From Streptomyces sp. 135 (GTDB lineage: Bacteria > Actinomycetota > Actinomycetes > Streptomycetales > Streptomycetaceae): a stretch of DNA of 64,000 bases. The notes beneath the pieces are model-generated. The model had not been told where the DNA came from. It ran no database searches and saw only the letters and a program-made list of their open reading frames with translations. A program made the position numbers and the translations under genes. Positions 1-8,724 of the stretch are shown here, one piece after another (position 1 is the first letter of the stretch; each line of letters opens with the position of its first letter). The stretch covers positions 4,340,001-4,404,000 of the forward strand of contig NZ_CP075691.1 in NCBI RefSeq assembly GCF_020026305.1. The letters are read 5' to 3'.

Positions 1-861
1 ACACCCGCGCCGCCGACCGGCGAGCGGAAGCGGCGTGAGGGCGGCACGAGTTTCAACGACGCCCGTGCGCTGGACAAGGGCGTCTGGGGCGCCGACGTCG
101 AGCCCGGAGAGACGCTCTTCTACCGGGTGCCCGTCGACTGGGGCCAGCAGCTCTCCGTCAGCGCTGAGCTGGGCAGCACGGGTGAGAGGGGTGGGTCGGA
201 CGGCGGGGCAGGGCGCGGGTCGGCGACGCATGACAGCGGTTTCGTCTCCTCCGCGCTGGTCATGGCCCTGGCGAATCCGGCGCGCGTGGAGGTCGACGAC
301 GCGGACACGGCGTACGACGGCAAGCAGAAGACGACGGCGCTGGACCCGCTGCCACCGGTCGCGTACGAGAACCGTTACGCCCCGGCGGACGAGGTGGCCG
401 CGATGCGGTTCGCCGGCTGGTACTACCTGGCGGTCCACCTCAGCGCGGATGTCGCGGAGAAGTTCGGCGGCGGCCCCCTGGCCCTGACGCTCCGCGTGGA
501 CATCGGCGGGGCGGCGCGGCCGGGTCCGGAGTACGTGGGTCCGCACATGCCCGCCGAGGAGTTCGGTGTCACGGAGCGGGACGCGGAGGCCGCGCGGCGG
601 GGGGAGACGGCGGCGGCTGCCGGAAGCGGTGCGGGTAGCGGGGACGACCGGGTGATGGTGGTCCTTGCGGTCGGGGGTATCGGCGTGGGCGTGGCGCTGC
701 TGGGGGTCCTGGGTGGGTGGACGCTGATCGCTCGGCGGAGGGTGGCTGCGGTGTCAGGCTCGGCTGCGGCTTTCGCTGAGCCTGGGCGTGGTGCTTCGCC
801 TGGGGCCGCTGCCGCACCCGCTCCTGCTCAGCACGGATTCGGGCCGCCTCGGCGTTGGTGA
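1..861 (+). CDS. VWA-type surface protein, C-terminal part (5' end outside window)
   Basis: The reading frame is open from base 1 to the stop at 859-861, so only the C-terminal 286 residues are present. The visible part holds a conserved segment (TSFNDARALDKGVW, then TLFYRVPVDWGQQLS) that I associate with the region after the von Willebrand factor A domain in actinobacterial surface proteins. A short acidic/Ala-Gly linker follows, then one transmembrane helix (about DRVMVVLAVGGIGVGVALLG) and a basic then Ala/Pro-rich cytoplasmic tail. The VWA domain itself would lie upstream and is not visible, so the family call rests on recall of the C-terminal segment. It reads towards the convergent kinase gene. 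It probably acts outside the membrane; no substrate can be named. Confidence 0.6.
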   Translation, partial: TPAPPTGERKRREGGTSFNDARALDKGVWGADVEPGETLFYRVPVDWGQQLSVSAELGSTGERGGSDGGAGRGSATHDSGFVSSALVMALANPARVEVDDADTAYDGKQKTTALDPLPPVAYENRYAPADEVAAMRFAGWYYLAVHLSADVAEKFGGGPLALTLRVDIGGAARPGPEYVGPHMPAEEFGVTERDAEAARRGETAAAAGSGAGSGDDRVMVVLAVGGIGVGVALLGVLGGWTLIARRRVAAVSGSAAAFAEPGRGASPGAAAAPAPAQHGFGPPRRW

Positions 862-913
862 GCGGAGTGGCGCTGCGGGCGCTTCGGTCAGTGGCTGCTT
901 CGACCCGTGGTCG

Positions 914-2362
914 TCAGAGCCGCGTCAGTGCCCAGAGGCCGATCGTGAGGCAGGCCAGCGCGACGAACAGGATCGGCACCGCCACCTTCGCGGGCGGACC
1001 AGGCCGCCGCTGCGGGGCGGGAGAGGCCTGGACGTGGGGCTGAGGAATTGCCGGATTCCGATGTGGAACCTGAGCGGCGTGAGCGGTGTATGGATAAGTA
1101 GGAGCGTGGGGGCGCTGGGCCCCGGACGTCACGGCCTGGGCCGGTTCGTGGACTGCGGGGGTGGGGGCCGTGATGGGGCGGGGGGAGGGCACGTGTGTGG
1201 GTTCGGGCGCGGGGGCGCGCAGGGGCATGGGTGTGGGGGGAGTGGACGGATGGGGTGGTCGCTTGGGCGGTGGCGGGGGCAGGTGGAAGCCGTCGGTCTC
1301 CGCGCCGGGGCTGGTGGCCGGGGGCTGCCATGGGGGAGGCGTGGGGGGCTGTGGCTGTGGCTGGGGTCGCGGCTGTGCCTGTGGCTGGCCGGCGGGTGCG
1401 GAGACGGAGCCGGAAGCCGGGCCGTCCGGATGTGGACAAGGGGGTACGTGAGCGGGTGCGGTGCCCGGTCGTGGCGGCGAGGTCAGGGGGCCGTCGGGGC
1501 CGAAGCCCGCGGGAAGCGGGGCCAGTTGGTCGAAGATCTCGACGAGCTCGTCGTCGGGGCCCGGCTCGGGCAGCATCTCCGCGGCGGAGGACAGCGCCTT
1601 GCGCGCGCCGGTGGCGGTGCGGAAGCGCGCCTGGGGGTCGGGCTGGAGCAGCGTGGCGATGACCTGCCAGAGCGGCTCCGGTATGCCCTGGGGCGGGCCC
1701 GGGGTGCCGTGCTCGGCGAAGCGTTCGATCAGCGCCTTGGCGTCCGGCTTGGCGCCCTTCAGGAGGTACAGGGCGACCAGGCCGACGGCGAAGAGATCGG
1801 CGGTGAAATCCGGCTCGGCGCCCAGCATCTGCTCAGGAGCGAAGTAACCCGGCGTGCCCACCACATAGTCGGTCTCGGTCAGCCGGGGCTCGCCCTTGCG
1901 CATCGAGATGCCGAAGTCGGACAGCCGCAGGTGCGGGCGCCCGGAGCCGGTGGCTTCGAGCAGGATGTTGGCCGGTTTGATGTCACGGTGCACGACGCCT
2001 TCGGCGTGGACGGCCGCGAGGCCCGAGAGGAGCTGGTCGAGGAGCGTGCAGACGAAGCGGGGCGGAAGCGGGCCGTAGTCCCCGATGACATGGGCCAGCG
2101 AGCCACCGGCGACCAGGTCCATGGTGAACAGGACCTTGTCGTCGTCGGCGGCCCAGCTGGCGGGCGCGAGCACATGGGGGTGGTCGATCCGCAGAGCCTG
2201 CTCCCGCACGAACCGCAACAGGGCGTGGGCGTCGCTCTGTTGCAGGACCTTGGCGGCCACATACCGGCGCCGCCGGTGGTCCCATGCCCGCCAGACCGCT
2301 CCGACTCCCCCGCGTCCGATCGGGTCGACCAGTTCGTACCGACCGGCGAAGACCTCACCCAT
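914..2362 (-). CDS. Membrane-anchored Ser/Thr protein kinase (Hanks type)
   Basis: 482 residues. The kinase domain occupies about residues 1-270: a glycine loop IGRGGVGAVW, the ATP Lys in VAAKVL (Lys38), the catalytic loop VVHRDIKPANILL and DFGI. A long Pro-rich linker follows and a single transmembrane helix ends the protein (VAVPILFVALACLTIGLWAL). The anchor is at the very C-terminus with no extracellular sensor, unlike PknB. An upstream in-frame start at 2431 exists, but the ATG at 2362 is preceded by GGGGAGCGGAG and gives the normal kinase N-terminus (MGEVFAGRYELV). It follows the XRE regulator gene on the same strand by about 50 bp, so the two are probably co-transcribed. Substrates are unknown. 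Confidence 0.9.
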   Translation of the reverse strand: MGEVFAGRYELVDPIGRGGVGAVWRAWDHRRRRYVAAKVLQQSDAHALLRFVREQALRIDHPHVLAPASWAADDDKVLFTMDLVAGGSLAHVIGDYGPLPPRFVCTLLDQLLSGLAAVHAEGVVHRDIKPANILLEATGSGRPHLRLSDFGISMRKGEPRLTETDYVVGTPGYFAPEQMLGAEPDFTADLFAVGLVALYLLKGAKPDAKALIERFAEHGTPGPPQGIPEPLWQVIATLLQPDPQARFRTATGARKALSSAAEMLPEPGPDDELVEIFDQLAPLPAGFGPDGPLTSPPRPGTAPAHVPPCPHPDGPASGSVSAPAGQPQAQPRPQPQPQPPTPPPWQPPATSPGAETDGFHLPPPPPKRPPHPSTPPTPMPLRAPAPEPTHVPSPRPITAPTPAVHEPAQAVTSGAQRPHAPTYPYTAHAAQVPHRNPAIPQPHVQASPAPQRRPGPPAKVAVPILFVALACLTIGLWALTRL

Positions 2363-2411
2363 GGTCGCGCTCCGCTCCCCTTCCGGGCCGCGTGGCGGCC
2401 CGGTCGACGGC

Positions 2412-2960
2412 TCAGCTCTGGTGCGCCTCATAGTGGGCGACCGCGTCCGCGGTGCGCCCGGCGCCGTACACCCGGAGGAACTCTGCCAGCTCCGGGTGGG
2501 TCGGGGCGAGGGAGTCGGCGGCGTCGATGATGTCGCCGGCAGCCGCGACGGAGCGCAGCAGTGACTGGATCTCGCGCACCACGCGCTTGACCGTGGGAGC
2601 GCCCGAACTGGTCGTGGACTGCGCGGTGTTGGTCAGCACCGAGCCGCCCTGGGACTTCTTGATCTCGTCCATGCGGTCGGTCGCCTCGGCGGCGCTCACG
2701 CTGCCGTCCGCGACCTGGCCCGCGAGTTCCTGGAGCAGCTGGACGCGCTGGACGACCGCGGGGTTGCCGATCTTGGCGCGCTGGCCGCTCATCAGCTGGG
2801 ACAGCATGGGTGCCGACAGGCCGAGGACCCCGGCCAGACGGGCCTGATTCAGGCCCAGGTCATCGATGAGGCGACGGAAGAGCGCCCCCAGCGGCTCCCC
2901 GTACCAGTTCCGCTGGAGCTCTCGTGCTCTCGCGGTGGTGTCCTGCTGTGCGGCGTCCAT
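2412..2960 (-). CDS. XRE-family helix-turn-helix regulator
   Basis: 182 residues. The N-terminal third holds a Cro/C1-type helix-turn-helix (LGLNQARLAGVLGLSAPMLSQLMSGQR), followed by an all-helical region without recognisable enzyme motifs. This type of regulator next to a Ser/Thr kinase and a tRNA-Ala gene is a conserved arrangement in the Streptomyces core as I recall it. The gene starts at the ATG complementary to 2958-2960, upstream of and probably in one operon with the kinase. Its target is unknown; autoregulation or signalling with the kinase is plausible but only inferred. Confidence 0.85.
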   Translation of the reverse strand: MDAAQQDTTARARELQRNWYGEPLGALFRRLIDDLGLNQARLAGVLGLSAPMLSQLMSGQRAKIGNPAVVQRVQLLQELAGQVADGSVSAAEATDRMDEIKKSQGGSVLTNTAQSTTSSGAPTVKRVVREIQSLLRSVAAAGDIIDAADSLAPTHPELAEFLRVYGAGRTADAVAHYEAHQS

Positions 2961-3059
2961 TGCGTCTCCCCATCGCTTCCCCTAAGACCGCGGTTCGCTG
3001 CCGCGAACCACGTCGTGCATCTTACGGAGCGTGGTCGTCGACCGGGAGCCCCGATCCTT

Positions 3060-3090
3060 TTGCGAGATCCGGGGGAAGACCCGGTAGTCT
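3060..3090 (+). promoter_or_regulatory. Possible promoter of tRNA-Ala
   Basis: TTGCGA (3060-3065) and TAGTCT (3085-3090) could be the -35 and -10 elements upstream of the tRNA gene. The 19-bp spacing is longer than usual, so this is a weak call based only on resemblance to vegetative sigma-factor sites. Confidence 0.3.
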
Positions 3091-3142
3091 GGTGTGCGAT
3101 GCACGCCGGGAGGTGATTCTTCCGGGTCGGCGCATCGCTTCC

Positions 3143-3215
3143 GGGGCCTTAGCTCAGTTGGTAGAGCGCTGTCTTTGCATGGCAGATGTCAGGGGTTCGA
3201 CTCCCCTAGGCTCCA
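3143..3215 (+). tRNA. tRNA-Ala (anticodon UGC)
   Basis: 73 bases fold into a complete cloverleaf. The acceptor stem pairs GGGGCCT with AGGCTCC (one G-U), the D arm is GCTC-AGTTGGTA-GAGC, the anticodon arm is CTGTC-TTTGCAT-GGCAG with anticodon TGC, and the T arm is AGGGG-TTCGACT-CCCCT. CCA is not encoded. A strong hairpin follows immediately. tRNA genes are common integration sites, but no repeat of its 3' end was seen elsewhere in the window. Confidence 0.97.
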
Positions 3216-3223
3216 CCGTCCAG

Positions 3224-3264
3224 GAGCCCCTTGACCTGCGGAAACGCGGGTCAGGGGGCTCTTT
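3224..3264 (+). terminator. Intrinsic terminator after tRNA-Ala
   Basis: A 17-bp hairpin (arms 3224-3240 and 3245-3261, two G-U pairs) closes on a GAAA tetraloop and is followed by TTTG. It lies 8 bp after the tRNA and also sits beyond the convergent response-regulator gene. Confidence 0.85.
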
Positions 3265-3306
3265 GTGCGTCTTCCCGGCGACGGCATGGGGGCAACGCCG
3301 CCGGGG

Positions 3307-3951
3307 TCACTGCTCCAGGTACGCGAGGACGGCCAGTACGCGGCGGTTGTCGCCGTCGGCCGGGAGCAGGCCCAGCTTGGTGAAGATGCTGCTGATGTGC
3401 TTGGCGACGGCCTTCTCCGAGATGAAGAGGCCCTGAGCGATGCCGGCGTTGGACCGCCCCTGGGCCAGCCACTCCAGGACCTCGCGCTCGCGTCCAGTGA
3501 GGCTGGCCACGTTCTCGTCGCGCTCCTTGCGCATCAGGAGCTGGGTGATCACCTCGGGGTCCATCGCGGTGCCTCCCTCGGCCACGCGACGGATGGCGTC
3601 GAGGAACTGGGACCCGTTGGTCACCCGGTCCTTCAGCATGTAACCGACCCCGCGGCCGCCGCTGCCCAGCAACTCGCGGGCGTAGAGCGGCTCGACGTAC
3701 TGCGAGAGGAGCAGGACGGGGAGGTCGGGCATCTCACGGCGGGCCGCCAGGACGGCCCGCAGACCCTCGTCGGTGAAGTTCGGCGGCAGCCTCACGTCCA
3801 CGACGGCGACGTCGGGCTGCTCCTTGGTGAGCGACCTCAGGAGGTCCGCGCCGTTGTCCACCGCGGCCACGATCTCGTGGCCGTAGGCCTCCAGGAGCCG
3901 GACCAGACCGTCCCTCAGAAGGAAGTGGTCTTCGGCGAGGACAATACGCAC
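3307..3951 (-). CDS. LuxR/NarL-type response regulator
   Basis: 214 residues. The receiver domain spans about residues 1-120 with the acidic pair E7/D8, phospho-acceptor Asp52 in VAVVDVRLP and the switch Lys in MLKDRV. A LuxR-type DNA-binding domain forms the C-terminus (LTGREREVLEWLAQGRSNAGIAQGLFISEKAVAKHISSIF). The ATG at 3949-3951 lies inside the 3' end of the sensor kinase gene (37-bp overlap), so the pair is translationally linked. It should be phosphorylated by that kinase. Nothing ties it to the biosynthetic cluster 2 kb away except position. Confidence 0.95.
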   Translation of the reverse strand: MRIVLAEDHFLLRDGLVRLLEAYGHEIVAAVDNGADLLRSLTKEQPDVAVVDVRLPPNFTDEGLRAVLAARREMPDLPVLLLSQYVEPLYARELLGSGGRGVGYMLKDRVTNGSQFLDAIRRVAEGGTAMDPEVITQLLMRKERDENVASLTGREREVLEWLAQGRSNAGIAQGLFISEKAVAKHISSIFTKLGLLPADGDNRRVLAVLAYLEQ

Positions 3952-5237
3952 GGAAGCTCCATCGTCACCATCGTCGGGCCGTTGACGGGGCTGTTCACGG
4001 CCAGCACACCGTCGAATGTGGCGAGCCGTCGCTCGATGCCGCGCAGGCCGGTACCGCGGCTGGCATCCGCGCCGCCTTGCCCGTCGTCGGTGACGGTGAG
4101 GCGCAGCATGCCGTGATCGTAACGGATGTCGATCCAGGCCCGGCCGGCGTGCGCGTGCTTGGCGACGTTGGTGAGGATCTCCGAGACCGCGAAGTACGCG
4201 GCGGACTCGACCGGCATCTCGGGGCGGCCCGGGAGATCGACCGTCACCTCGGTGGTGACCGGGCAGACCATGGCCAAGGCCCGTACGGCGTCGGCGAGGC
4301 CGCGGTCGGCGAGCACCGGCGGGTGGATGCCGCGCACCAGGTTGCGCAGCTCCTCCAGCGCCTTGGAGGAGGACTGGCGGGCCTCGATCAGCAGGGCGCG
4401 CACGGCCTCGGGGTTGGCGTCCAGGAGATGCTCGGCGGCGTCCAGGGTCATGCCCATCGCCACCAGGCGGGCCTGGGCACCGTCGTGCAGATCGCGCTCG
4501 ATGCGGCGGATCTCGGTCATCTGGGTGTCCACCGCGTCCGACCGGGTCGTGGCGAGGTGCTCGATACGGCTGGCCATCAGTTCGTTCTCGCTCGGGGCGA
4601 GCATCGAGCGGGTGTAGAGGGCGTGCCTACGGACGGCTCGCGGCGCCGCCCACAGGGCCAGCGGCAGTTGCAGCGCGCCGAGCACCCCCGCGAGCACCGC
4701 GGTGACCGGGCCCTCGATCGGGATGAACTGGTACCAGAGGCCGTCCCACTCCACGGAGAGGGGGACACCGAAGAACGCGAGGCCGATGCCCCAGACGCCG
4801 CTGAGGACCAGCGCGATGGGGAAGAAGGCGAGAAAGGCGCCGGCGATGGGGTCGGCGAGGACCCAGACGAACTCCCGCCGGGTCTGGGGGTCGCTCATGA
4901 TCCAGCGGTAGCGGGCGACGGCACCGGAGGCTCCCGCGGGCACGGGCGGCAACGGACCCGGCGGGGGCGGGATGTGCACGCCGGACCAGCGGGCGGCCAG
5001 TTCACGACGGCGTGCGCTCAGGCTGCGTACGCCTTCCATGGCGCGCGGCACCATGCCGAGGCCCGGACCGACGAGGCTGATCGCCGAGGAGACGGCGAGG
5101 GAACGGCCGAGGGCCGCGAACGCCGTCCAGCACAGGGCGAGCGCATGCCGCAGGCCCACTGTCCCGGCCGAGACGGAGAATCCCTTGATCTCTTCCGGCG
5201 GGCGGGTTTCCGCCAGCTGCATAGTGCTGTGCTCCAT
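3915..5237 (-). CDS. NarL-family sensor histidine kinase
   Basis: 440 residues from the ATG at 5235-5237, which has GAGAGGA about 8 bp upstream; an earlier in-frame start at 5270 lacks this support. The N-terminal half has several hydrophobic segments (about residues 30-70 and 125-205), so it is a membrane sensor. The HisKA_3 phospho-acceptor is His251 in ERDLHDGAQARLV, and a HATPase_c domain follows (SEILTNVAKHAHAG; DDGQGG; GTGLRGIERRL). It precedes and overlaps its response regulator. The signal is unknown. Confidence 0.95.
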   Translation of the reverse strand: MEHSTMQLAETRPPEEIKGFSVSAGTVGLRHALALCWTAFAALGRSLAVSSAISLVGPGLGMVPRAMEGVRSLSARRRELAARWSGVHIPPPPGPLPPVPAGASGAVARYRWIMSDPQTRREFVWVLADPIAGAFLAFFPIALVLSGVWGIGLAFFGVPLSVEWDGLWYQFIPIEGPVTAVLAGVLGALQLPLALWAAPRAVRRHALYTRSMLAPSENELMASRIEHLATTRSDAVDTQMTEIRRIERDLHDGAQARLVAMGMTLDAAEHLLDANPEAVRALLIEARQSSSKALEELRNLVRGIHPPVLADRGLADAVRALAMVCPVTTEVTVDLPGRPEMPVESAAYFAVSEILTNVAKHAHAGRAWIDIRYDHGMLRLTVTDDGQGGADASRGTGLRGIERRLATFDGVLAVNSPVNGPTMVTMELPCVLSSPKTTSF

Positions 5238-5340
5238 CGGACTCGTTCCTCTCTCCAGTGCCACGCGCATCGCTGGGCCGAAGTGGCCGTGCCCTCATTG
5301 TGGCGGCGGGCGGGCACGGAAAGCGGTGGTACTAACTCCC

Positions 5341-5823
5341 CTATCCCGCGGCCGGGATGGGGAGGTTCTTCCCCCCGACGAAGAGCGACAGGGTGTCCGC
5401 CACACAGGCCGCCCGCGCCTCGCCCTCGATCTCCACCGTCATCCGCACGGCCGTCAGGTGGCCCGAAGGCCCCTCGCGCACACTGGTCAGCTCGGCACCG
5501 CCGCGGACCCGGGAGCCCACCGGGACAGGACGGGGAAAACGCACCTTGCCGAGGCCGAAATTGACGCCCAATTCGACGTTCTCTATCTCGAATATCTGCC
5601 GCATCATCGCGGGCAGCAGCGCGAGCGTCATATAGCCGTGGACGATGGTCCCGCCGAACGGGCCGGTCGCCGCCCGTTCCGGGTCCACGTGGATCCACTG
5701 GAGGTCACCGGTGGCTCCGGCGAACTGGTCCACCTTCTCCTGGGTGACTTCGAGCCACTCGCTGTAACCGAGGTGCTCACCCGTGGCGTCGACGAATTCG
5801 GCCAGGTCGGCGAAAGATCTCAT
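5341..5823 (-). CDS. MaoC-like (R)-hydratase/dehydratase
   Basis: 160 residues, one hot-dog fold. The family motif is intact: DLQWIHVDPERA with the catalytic Asp/His pair, followed by GPFGGTIVHGYMTLALLP. Such proteins hydrate or dehydrate enoyl thioesters. The gene lies on the same strand as the polyketide operon but is separated from SbnB by a perfect 19-bp terminator, so it probably has its own promoter. Two readings are possible: a housekeeping acyl-CoA hydratase, or the dehydratase the polyketide operon otherwise lacks. The sequence does not decide between them. The start is the ATG at 5821-5823. Confidence 0.9.
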   Translation of the reverse strand: MRSFADLAEFVDATGEHLGYSEWLEVTQEKVDQFAGATGDLQWIHVDPERAATGPFGGTIVHGYMTLALLPAMMRQIFEIENVELGVNFGLGKVRFPRPVPVGSRVRGGAELTSVREGPSGHLTAVRMTVEIEGEARAACVADTLSLFVGGKNLPIPAAG

Positions 5824-5839
5824 GGCCCCGATTGTGTGC

Positions 5840-5882
5840 GGCCCCGAAGGCCGGGGACAAGGCGTCCCCGGCCTTCGGGGCC
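5840..5882 (-). terminator. Terminator downstream of sbnB
   Basis: A perfect 19-bp inverted repeat (5840-5858 and 5864-5882) with a 5-base loop lies between the sbnB stop and the MaoC start. It marks the end of the leftward polyketide/SbnB transcript. It has no U-tract, as is usual for Streptomyces. Confidence 0.8.
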
Positions 5883-5884
5883 GT

Positions 5885-5913
5885 TCGGTCAGCGCGACGT
5901 CAGTTGCCCGTCA
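5885..5913 (+). promoter_or_regulatory. Three 11-bp-spaced GTCA heptamers (SARP-box-like), odd position
   Basis: TCGGTCA (5885-5891), GACGTCA (5896-5902) and CCCGTCA (5907-5913) repeat with exactly 11-bp spacing and share a near-identical stretch with the array upstream of the third NRPS. On the + strand this would direct rightward transcription, antisense into the sbnB 3' end, where no gene is seen. It may be a relic or an antisense promoter. Confidence 0.35.
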
Positions 5914-6942
5914 GCCGTACCGCTTGAGCTCGTGGAAGAAGCCGGGGACGGTGTGCAGCTGGCCCGCCTCCGCGACGCGGTCGTAGACGTACTTCGCCAC
6001 GGCCATGTCGAGGACGCCGAGGCCGAACGGTGAGAAGACCACCGGCCGGTCGGACGGCGGGGTGATCCGTCCGGTGAGGACGTCGTGGAGGGTGCCGGCG
6101 ACGAAGTCGCGGTGGCCGACCCGCTGCTCCGCCAGGTGGGGCGAGGTGTTGGCCTTCATGCAGTGGTCGATGTCGTCGACGGCGTTCCACGACTGGAGGA
6201 TGATCTCGGGCGACAGATCGCGCAGGGAGACGTGGAGCACCAGCGGGTTGTGCGTGAACCACTGCGGGTCGCTCACGTGCGGCTCGCCCGCGACGGTGGC
6301 GAAGACCACCAGGTCGCTGGAGCGGATCAGGTCCTCGGCCTTGTCGTGGACGGTGATCTCGCAGTCCTCGCCCTCGGCCCGCCGCAGATAGCCCTTGAAG
6401 CCGTCGGCGTGCTCGGCGGACAGGTCGTGCACGCCGATCGAGTCGAAGTCGAAGCCGGTGGCCGCGAGGTACATGTGGAGGTAGCGGGCGATCAGGCCGA
6501 CGCCGAAGAAGCCCACCCGGGTGGGACGGCCGCCGCGCGCCTCGCTGAGCCTGGCGGCGGCGAGGGCCGCGGAGGCCGCGGTGCGCGCCGCGCTGATGAT
6601 GGAGCTCTCCAGGCACGCGAACGGATAGCCGGTCTCGGCGTCGTTGAGGATGAGGACGGCCGAGGCCCGCGGCACTCCGGCGGCCACGTTCTCGGGGAAG
6701 CTGGAGATCCACTTGATGCCGTGCACCCCCACGTCGCCCTTGACCGACGCGGGCAGCGCGATGATCCGGGACGACGGGCGGTCGGGGAAGCGCAGGAAGT
6801 ACGAGTCGGGGTTGACCGTCTGTCCTTCGCCGTGCAGCCGGTAGGCGGCCTCGACCGCCGCGACGACCTCGTTCTCACGTCCGTCGAGGGCTTGGTGCAC
6901 CTGGGCGCCGGAGACCACGGCGAAGGGAGGTACCTGATTCAT
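5911..6942 (-). CDS. sbnB-like: SbnB-like dehydrogenase of 2,3-diaminopropionate synthesis
   Basis: 343 residues of the ornithine cyclodeaminase/mu-crystallin fold, with the Rossmann loop in VGFFGVGLIARYLHMYL (about residues 200-216). SbnB oxidatively splits N-(1-amino-1-carboxy-2-ethyl)-glutamate with NAD, giving L-2,3-diaminopropionate and 2-oxoglutarate. Presence of an SbnA homologue in the same cluster (30149-31249) favours this over ornithine cyclodeaminase. The ATG at 6940-6942 has AGGAG 10 bp upstream. It is the last gene of the ACP-KS-KS-KR-oxidoreductase operon, 78 bp after the oxidoreductase, far from SbnA although the two act in sequence. Dap is probably made for the NRPS. Confidence 0.85.
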   Translation of the reverse strand: MNQVPPFAVVSGAQVHQALDGRENEVVAAVEAAYRLHGEGQTVNPDSYFLRFPDRPSSRIIALPASVKGDVGVHGIKWISSFPENVAAGVPRASAVLILNDAETGYPFACLESSIISAARTAASAALAAARLSEARGGRPTRVGFFGVGLIARYLHMYLAATGFDFDSIGVHDLSAEHADGFKGYLRRAEGEDCEITVHDKAEDLIRSSDLVVFATVAGEPHVSDPQWFTHNPLVLHVSLRDLSPEIILQSWNAVDDIDHCMKANTSPHLAEQRVGHRDFVAGTLHDVLTGRITPPSDRPVVFSPFGLGVLDMAVAKYVYDRVAEAGQLHTVPGFFHELKRYG

Positions 6943-7020
6943 GGGAAGACTGCTCCTGGTCGGGAAGAAGAGAGGGAAAGGTGCACGGCCGGGCCCGTCG
7001 GCCGATGCGGGAGGCGCCCG

Positions 7021-8724
7021 TCAGCCGATGCGGGCCAGACCCTTCGCGTGCTGCCGCGCCCGCCCGCGCGACACCGCCAACGGATCCCAGTCCGGGGCCC
7101 GTTCGGGCAGCTGGGACGCGTCACCGAGCACCGTGCCCGCGTACACCTCGGCGAGCAGGGGACGGCCGAGGATCTGCGACGCGGCGGCGACCCCGCCCGT
7201 CGCGACGCCGCCCACTCCGCTGCCGTAGCGGACGTTCTGCCCGACCACGTACAGCCCTTCGACTCCGGTGCGCACGTCGGGCCGCTGGCCGGCGCCGCCC
7301 CACGTGGCCATGCCGTACGGGGTGCCGCCACTGGCGCGGATGTACCGCTCGTTGGTGAGCGGGGTGGCCGTCTCCACATGCGTGATGCGGTCCCGGAACG
7401 GGCCGAGGACCTTCTCGGCGGTGTCCAGGATCGTCTCGGTCAGCTGCCGCTTGCGCGCCAGGTAGGCGGGGTTGCGGCGGTAGGGCTCGCCGTCGACCGG
7501 GCCGCCCTCGAGGCCCCAGAACGCGTAGCCGGGCGGGCAACCCGTCATGATCTGGAAGTTGCTGTGGCCGGGCGGGCAGACGGCGGGGGCGCCCGCGTCC
7601 TTGATGGAGGCGAAGGAGAACGCCAGCTGCGGCACCGACTCCATGGTGCCGTCACGCTCGTAGCGCTCCTGCACCGCCGCGTGCGCGCCCTCCATGTCGT
7701 CGCTGTCGTGCCACCAGATGTTGGCGTTGGGCAGGCCGGGCAGCTCGGTGTCGAGTGCGACGTACACCGCGACGACGGCGCTGCGCATGACCGCGTCACG
7801 GGTCCGCGCGACCAGGTCGGCGGGGAAGGCCGCCTCACCGCCGCACAGGTCCAGGACGGTGCGGCGGTAGTCGGCGTTGGAGATGACCAGGGGCGCCGAT
7901 ATCCGCTGCCCGTCGGTGAGTTCCACTCCGGTGGCGCGCCCGCCCTCGATGAGGATGCGGCGCACCGCGCACCGGGTGCGCAGTTCGCCGCCGTAGGCTT
8001 CCAGGGCCTCGACCAGGGCGGCCACCAGCGCCTGGCCGCCGCCCTCGGGGTAGTACGCGCCGCGCAGGTAGTGGTCCATGATGTTGACGTGCTCGGCGAA
8101 GCCGATGCCGTCCGGCATGGCGCCGTAGTTGCCCGCCTGCGCCGCCACCAGGGTGCGGCCCTTGGCGGACAGGCCGCAGTGGTCGAGGGCCTGGCCCAGG
8201 GTGCGGCGGCTCCAGCGCATCGTCTGCGGGGACTTGCGGAACAGCTCCACCATGGGCTCGCCCAGCAGACCGGCCCGGCTCGCGGTGGCCACGGCCACGG
8301 CGAGGTCGATGAACCGGTCGATCCGGTCGGCCTCTTCGGGCACGGCCTGCTTGAGGCGGTGACGGTAGGGTTCCCAGCCCGCGGGGACGTCCACGGTGGC
8401 CGTGGGCGTCATGATCCGGTCGAAGCCGCCCTCGTTGTCCATGGGCCTGAAGCGCACCCGGTCACGGACGCCGAGGCCGGACAGGATGGCGGGGATGAGC
8501 CCGTCGGGCCCGCAGTCACCGAGGTAGTGCGTACCGACGTCGAACTCGTACTTGCGGCGCCTGCGGAAGACGTGCGCGTTGCCGCCCGCCACGTCGTGCT
8601 GTTCGAGTACGAGGACGCGGCGGCCGTCGGCGGCCAGGTAGCCGCCGCCGACCAGGCCCCCGATGCCGCTGCCGACGACGATGGCGTCGTACCGGCTCTG
8701 GTCCCCCTGCATTGCCGCTCCCAT
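7021..8724 (-). CDS. CrtI/phytoene-desaturase-like FAD oxidoreductase
   Basis: 567 residues. The N-terminal FAD fold is clear (DAIVVGSGIGGLVGGGYLA, then VLVLEQHDVAGGNA), and the C-terminal flavin motif of the family is seen in GLYVVGQNVRYGSGVGGVATGG. The ATG at 8722-8724 overlaps the ketoreductase stop by one base. CrtI relatives desaturate or isomerise polyenes. From memory, phytoene-desaturase-like proteins also occur with type II ketosynthases in cinnamoyl-peptide clusters, where they help turn a polyene into an aryl group. Here it is embedded in a KS/CLF/KR/ACP operon, so action on an ACP-bound unsaturated chain is the likely role. The exact reaction is inferred. Confidence 0.8.
   Translation of the reverse strand: MGAAMQGDQSRYDAIVVGSGIGGLVGGGYLAADGRRVLVLEQHDVAGGNAHVFRRRRKYEFDVGTHYLGDCGPDGLIPAILSGLGVRDRVRFRPMDNEGGFDRIMTPTATVDVPAGWEPYRHRLKQAVPEEADRIDRFIDLAVAVATASRAGLLGEPMVELFRKSPQTMRWSRRTLGQALDHCGLSAKGRTLVAAQAGNYGAMPDGIGFAEHVNIMDHYLRGAYYPEGGGQALVAALVEALEAYGGELRTRCAVRRILIEGGRATGVELTDGQRISAPLVISNADYRRTVLDLCGGEAAFPADLVARTRDAVMRSAVVAVYVALDTELPGLPNANIWWHDSDDMEGAHAAVQERYERDGTMESVPQLAFSFASIKDAGAPAVCPPGHSNFQIMTGCPPGYAFWGLEGGPVDGEPYRRNPAYLARKRQLTETILDTAEKVLGPFRDRITHVETATPLTNERYIRASGGTPYGMATWGGAGQRPDVRTGVEGLYVVGQNVRYGSGVGGVATGGVAAASQILGRPLLAEVYAGTVLGDASQLPERAPDWDPLAVSRGRARQHAKGLARIG

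Noticed and set aside
3143-3215. tRNA-Ala as integration site of the cluster
   Set aside because: No copy of the tRNA 3' end was found near the right boundary and there is no integrase gene.
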